Positions 61,200-64,000 of a stretch of 64,000 nucleotides of DNA are shown one piece after another (within the stretch, counting starts at the first letter, position 1; each line of letters starts with the position of its first letter). The notes beneath the pieces are model-generated. The model saw only the letters and a list, made by a program, of their open reading frames with translations. It had not been told where the DNA came from and ran no database searches. Origin of the DNA: Sphingobium subterraneum (lineage in GTDB: Bacteria; Pseudomonadota; Alphaproteobacteria; Sphingomonadales; Sphingomonadaceae); the NCBI RefSeq assembly GCF_014199435.1, contig NZ_JACIJP010000003.1, forward strand, positions 248,001 to 312,000, given 5' to 3'. A program made the position numbers and the translations under genes.

Positions 61200-62104
61200 G
61201 CGACGAGGATCTCGCCATCGACGAGGAGAAGGTCGAAGAGGCCATTCGGGCGGGCGAAATCGCTGTGAAGATCCGGGGCCTGCGCAACAGCTTCGGCGAG
61301 CAGGTCGTGCACGAGAATCTGGACCTCGATGTGCGGGCGGGCGAGATTCTGGGCGTGGTCGGCGGATCGGGGACAGGCAAATCCGTGCTGCTGCGGTCCA
61401 TCATCGGATTGCAGATTCCCGACGAGGGCGAGATCGAGGTGTTCGGCCAGCCGATCATCAATCGCACCGACGAGGAAACCGTCGCGCTGCGCAAGCGGTG
61501 GGGCGTATTGTTCCAGGGCGGGGCACTGTTCTCGACGCTGACAGTGGCGGAAAATATCGCGGTGCCGCTGCGGGAGTTTTACCCGCATATCGGCAACAAG
61601 CTGCGCGAGGATATCGCCGCGTACAAGATCCGCATGACCGGACTGCCTGCCGAGGCGGGGCCGAAATATCCGTCCGAACTATCGGGCGGCATGCGCAAGC
61701 GCGCCGGTCTGGCGCGCGCGCTGGCGATCGACCCCGATCTGCTGTTCCTCGATGAACCGACGGCGGGTCTTGACCCGATCGGTGCGGCGTCGTTCGATGA
61801 GCAGACCCGCCAGTTGCAGCAGACGCTGGGGCTGACCGTATTCCTCATCACGCACGATCTCGATACGCTCTACGCCATTTGCGACCGGGTGGCGGTTCTC
61901 GCTGACAAAAAAGTGATCGCGGTCGGTACGATCGAGGAGCTGCTCGCCACCGAGCATCCCTGGATCCAGGAATATTTCAACGGCCCGCGTGGACGGGCAG
62001 CGGTATCGGCGCAAAAGAGCCATGGGGAACCGCGCACTCCTCCGGATCTTCCGCAGGACGGAGAAGCGGACCCCGTTGGCGATACGCCAGAGAAGGACGA
62101 CTGA
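61196..62104 (+). CDS. mlaF: MlaF-type ABC transporter ATPase
   Basis: The 302-residue ATPase has Walker A GVVGGSGTGKSVLLRSI, signature LSGGMRKRAGLARALAI, Walker B DLLFLDEPTAGLDPI and the His loop LITHDLDTLY. An N-terminal acidic stretch (residues 1-20) and a basic/acidic tail of about 40 residues are extra. It energises lipid transfer by the MlaE permease. The start at 61196 overlaps the mlaE stop. Confidence 0.95.
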   Translation: MSDEDLAIDEEKVEEAIRAGEIAVKIRGLRNSFGEQVVHENLDLDVRAGEILGVVGGSGTGKSVLLRSIIGLQIPDEGEIEVFGQPIINRTDEETVALRKRWGVLFQGGALFSTLTVAENIAVPLREFYPHIGNKLREDIAAYKIRMTGLPAEAGPKYPSELSGGMRKRAGLARALAIDPDLLFLDEPTAGLDPIGAASFDEQTRQLQQTLGLTVFLITHDLDTLYAICDRVAVLADKKVIAVGTIEELLATEHPWIQEYFNGPRGRAAVSAQKSHGEPRTPPDLPQDGEADPVGDTPEKDD

Positions 62105-62105
62105 G

Positions 62106-63068
62106 ATGGAAACACGATCAAATCATGTTCTGGTGGGCAGCGTCGTGCTCTTCCTCATCTTCGCGGTTATGGCGGCGGCATTCTGGTTCTCACGCATCTC
62201 GGACGGCGAGGACGCACTGTACGACATCTATTTCAAACAGTCGGTCAACGGCCTGGCCAAGGGATCGGGCGTAACCTTCGCGGGCGTTCCATCCGGCCAG
62301 ATCAAGGAAATAGACCTGTGGGATCGTGACCCCGGCTTCGTGCGGGTGCGGATCGCGGTGAAACGCGAAACGCCGATTCTGCAGGGCACAACCGCCACCA
62401 TTCAGGGCGTGGGCTTTACCGGCGTTTCGGAAATTGTTTTGGATGGTGCGGTAAAAGGCGCGCCTCCGATCACCTGTCCGGACACGAACATCCGCGCCGC
62501 CTGCCCCGACGGTGTGCCGGTCATCCCGACCAAACCGGGAGCGCTGGGCGAGTTGCTCAACAGCGCGCCGCAGCTGCTGCAGCGCATCTCGACCCTTACC
62601 GAACGGCTGACGCAGGTGCTCGACGACAAGAACCAGAAAAGCATTGCGGGGATATTGGCGAACACCGACCGCCTGACCGGTGCGCTGGCCGCGCGCGGAC
62701 CGGAAATCGCCGCAACGATCGCCGAAACGCGGCTGACCCTGCAAAAGGCGGGAATTGCTGCGGAAGAAATCGGCAAGCTCGCGAATTCGACCACCGCGCT
62801 GATCGATCAGGATGGCCGCCCGCTGATAGCCGATCTGCGCACCACCATTAAATCGGCCAACAGCAGTCTCCAGACTCTCGACAAGACGATCGCCGAAGCG
62901 CGGCCGGGCGTGCAGACCTTCTCGCGCCAGACCATGCCGGAGGTTGGCCTGCTGGTGCGTGACCTGCGCGAGATGTCACGCAATTTCCGCGCACTCTCCG
63001 AAAAGCTCGATCAACAGGGGGCCGGCTCGCTGGTCGGATCGCCCGCCCTGCCCGACTATAAGCCATAA
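62106..63068 (+). CDS. mlaD: MlaD/MCE-domain substrate-binding protein
   Basis: The 320-residue protein has an N-terminal membrane anchor (VLVGSVVLFLIFAVMAAAFWFSRI), an MCE domain (IYFKQSVNGLAKGSGVTFAGVPSGQIKEI, then FVRVRIAVKRETPILQGTTATIQGVGFTGVSEIVLDG) and a long helical C-terminal part (residues 165-310) with coiled-coil character. It forms the periplasmic lipid tunnel of the Mla system. It starts 1 nt after the ATPase stop. Confidence 0.94.
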   Translation: METRSNHVLVGSVVLFLIFAVMAAAFWFSRISDGEDALYDIYFKQSVNGLAKGSGVTFAGVPSGQIKEIDLWDRDPGFVRVRIAVKRETPILQGTTATIQGVGFTGVSEIVLDGAVKGAPPITCPDTNIRAACPDGVPVIPTKPGALGELLNSAPQLLQRISTLTERLTQVLDDKNQKSIAGILANTDRLTGALAARGPEIAATIAETRLTLQKAGIAAEEIGKLANSTTALIDQDGRPLIADLRTTIKSANSSLQTLDKTIAEARPGVQTFSRQTMPEVGLLVRDLREMSRNFRALSEKLDQQGAGSLVGSPALPDYKP

Positions 63069-63077
63069 GGAAAAGCC

Positions 63078-63689
63078 ATGTTCCGCTTCCCCACCCGAAC
63101 CCTGCTGGCTCCCGCGCTGCTGTCGACCGTCCTCGCCGGATGCGTGTCCTTCGGCGCGAAGCCACCTCCGCAGCTGCTGACCATTGCCCCGCAGAAAACC
63201 ATCGCAACCGGGGTCGACCGGACGAGCGTGGGCACGCCGCGGCTGGCTGTCCGCACACCCGATGTGCCCCGTGCGCTCGCCACCACCCGTGTGCCGGTGC
63301 AGGTCAACGCGTCGAGCATTGCCTATGTGAAGGACGCGCAATGGGCAGAGGCACCGCGCATCATGTTCTTGCGGCTGTTGGTCGAAACCATCGGCGCAGA
63401 CGGGGTGTTCGTCGCCGATGCCGACGAATATCCGGTGGCGAGCGACCGGCAATTGACCGGGCAACTGATCGCTTTCGGCGCGGATGCGCGCACAGGACAG
63501 GCGGTCGTGACGTTCGACGCATCACTCAATCGTGCAGCTCCCGAGGGTGGCGAGGCGCAGATTTTGCGCAAACGCTTCACCGCTTCGGTGCCGATCGGGA
63601 AGATCAGCGCCGAACGCGTCGCGGGACCGATTGGGCAGGCGGCGAATCAGGTCGCGGCGGAAGTGTCCGCCTGGGTGCGGGCGAACTAG
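63078..63689 (+). CDS. ABC-type transport auxiliary lipoprotein
   Basis: MFRFPTRTLLAPALLSTVLAGC is a lipoprotein signal with lipobox LAGC (Cys22). The mature part has LLTIAPQKTIATG, then VPVQVNASSIAYVKDAQWAEAPRIMFLRLLVETI, the pattern of the PqiC/MlaA-associated outer-membrane auxiliary family (PF03886). It would link the inner-membrane MCE complex to the outer membrane. It is the last gene of the Mla operon; a REP-like repeat follows. Confidence 0.88.
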   Translation: MFRFPTRTLLAPALLSTVLAGCVSFGAKPPPQLLTIAPQKTIATGVDRTSVGTPRLAVRTPDVPRALATTRVPVQVNASSIAYVKDAQWAEAPRIMFLRLLVETIGADGVFVADADEYPVASDRQLTGQLIAFGADARTGQAVVTFDASLNRAAPEGGEAQILRKRFTASVPIGKISAERVAGPIGQAANQVAAEVSAWVRAN

Positions 63690-63720
63690 GAGCCAAGCTC
63701 TTAAAGGCTGCCCAATTCTT

Positions 63721-63825
63721 CCGTTCGTCCTGAGTTGTGGCTGAGCATGTCGAAGACCCGTATCGAAGGATGGGTGCTTCGATACGCCGTTTCGTCTTCG
63801 CTCAATAGCCACTCAGCACGAACGG
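63721..63825. repeat. REP-like inverted repeat, copy 3
   Basis: It starts CCGTTCGTCCTGAGT and ends with the complement CTCAGCACGAACGG, with GTATCGAAGG and CTTCGATAC as inner arms. It lies 31 bp after the lipoprotein gene, between two convergent genes, where it may terminate transcription. Confidence 0.68.
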
Positions 63826-63847
63826 TGTCGACGCTCATTGCGCGTGA

Positions 63848-64000
63848 TTACCCCGCAGCCTTCAGCTTCGCACGATAGGCGTGAAGCAGCGGTTCGGTGT
63901 AACCGCTCGGCTGGCTGACGCCCTCGAAGACGAGCGCGCGGGCTGCCTGATAGGCGAGGCTCGTCGCCTCGTTCCCTGACATCGGGCGGTAGAGCGGGTC
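63848..64000 (-). CDS. glcB: Malate synthase G, C-terminal end only (probable)
   Basis: The frame comes in from the right edge on the minus strand and ends at a TAA at 63848. The 50 visible residues include [31 protein letters not shown], which fits the C-terminus of malate synthase G (the [12 protein letters not shown] stretch). That enzyme condenses glyoxylate and acetyl-CoA to malate. The assignment rests on this short end only. Confidence 0.6.
   Translation of the reverse strand, partial: DPLYRPMSGNEATSLAYQAARALVFEGVSQPSGYTEPLLHAYRAKLKAAG

Overview
The window looks like chromosomal DNA of an alphaproteobacterium of the sphingomonad group. It is GC-rich. Sphingomonad-like traits are the STN-type TonB receptor with its FecI/FecR pair, the 180-kDa-type NAD-glutamate dehydrogenase preceded by a PAS protein, the SigF/NrsF-like regulator pair, and REP-like inverted repeats that begin with a CGTTCGT-type end. 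This placement rests on gene content and protein sequence only.

Layout. (1) 1-7.4 kb is accessory DNA: a small XRE regulator, an integrase broken by an in-frame stop, an AbrB-Doc toxin-antitoxin pair, and a compact ECF-sigma regulon (sigma, anti-sigma, a tandem-repeat secreted protein, a secreted subtilase) joined by three copies of one promoter motif. A beta-barrel protein and an orphan HExxH protein lie beside it. (2) 7.4-13.3 kb holds an HNH nuclease, a sulfide/persulfide detoxification operon (MBL-fold Blh, ArsR-type BigR, rhodanese, TauE) and a solitary AAA-TOPRIM (OLD-like) ATPase. (3) 13.6-17.8 kb is a bufferin-type copper RiPP locus: two Cys-rich precursors of different type, the MNIO enzyme BufB, BufC, a DoxX protein and a SigF/NrsF pair, with three matching SigF-type promoters. 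(4) 18.0-31.2 kb is a long run of minus-strand genes: a putative flippase, two glycosyltransferases, a polysaccharide deacetylase-like protein, a thermostable-hemolysin-family protein, an AMP-binding enzyme fused to a haem-oxygenase-like diiron domain, an SDR, a TPR protein, a methyltransferase, and FecI, FecR and a TonB receptor. It looks like an undescribed biosynthesis-plus-signalling or uptake locus. (5) 31.6-34.0 kb is a serine-recombinase module (DUF3489, DUF2924, recombinase) next to tRNA-Thr(CGT). (6) 34.4-64 kb is mostly core genome: PAS protein and GDH, acetoacetyl-CoA reductase, ferrochelatase, a molybdopterin oxidoreductase subunit, transaldolase, PriA, the branched-chain keto-acid dehydrogenase operon with its Lrp-type regulator, an acyl-CoA synthetase, lgt-midA-pgeF, an Mla-type lipid transport operon, and the end of what is probably malate synthase G.

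How the genes work together. Three stress or metal circuits sit side by side in the accessory half, each with its own control: an ECF regulon, an ArsR-type persulfide sensor and a SigF bufferin regulon. The FecI/FecR/TonB-receptor module closes the 18-31 kb run, which suggests that the product made by the upstream enzymes, or a metal complex of it, is sensed or imported by the receptor. That link is inference.

Repeats. Five diverged copies of a roughly 65-90 nt intergenic element lie between genes of the first 18 kb. Three REP-like inverted repeats lie in the core half; one supplies the stop codon of pgeF and another sits between a DUF4197 gene and a partial copy of its 3' end.
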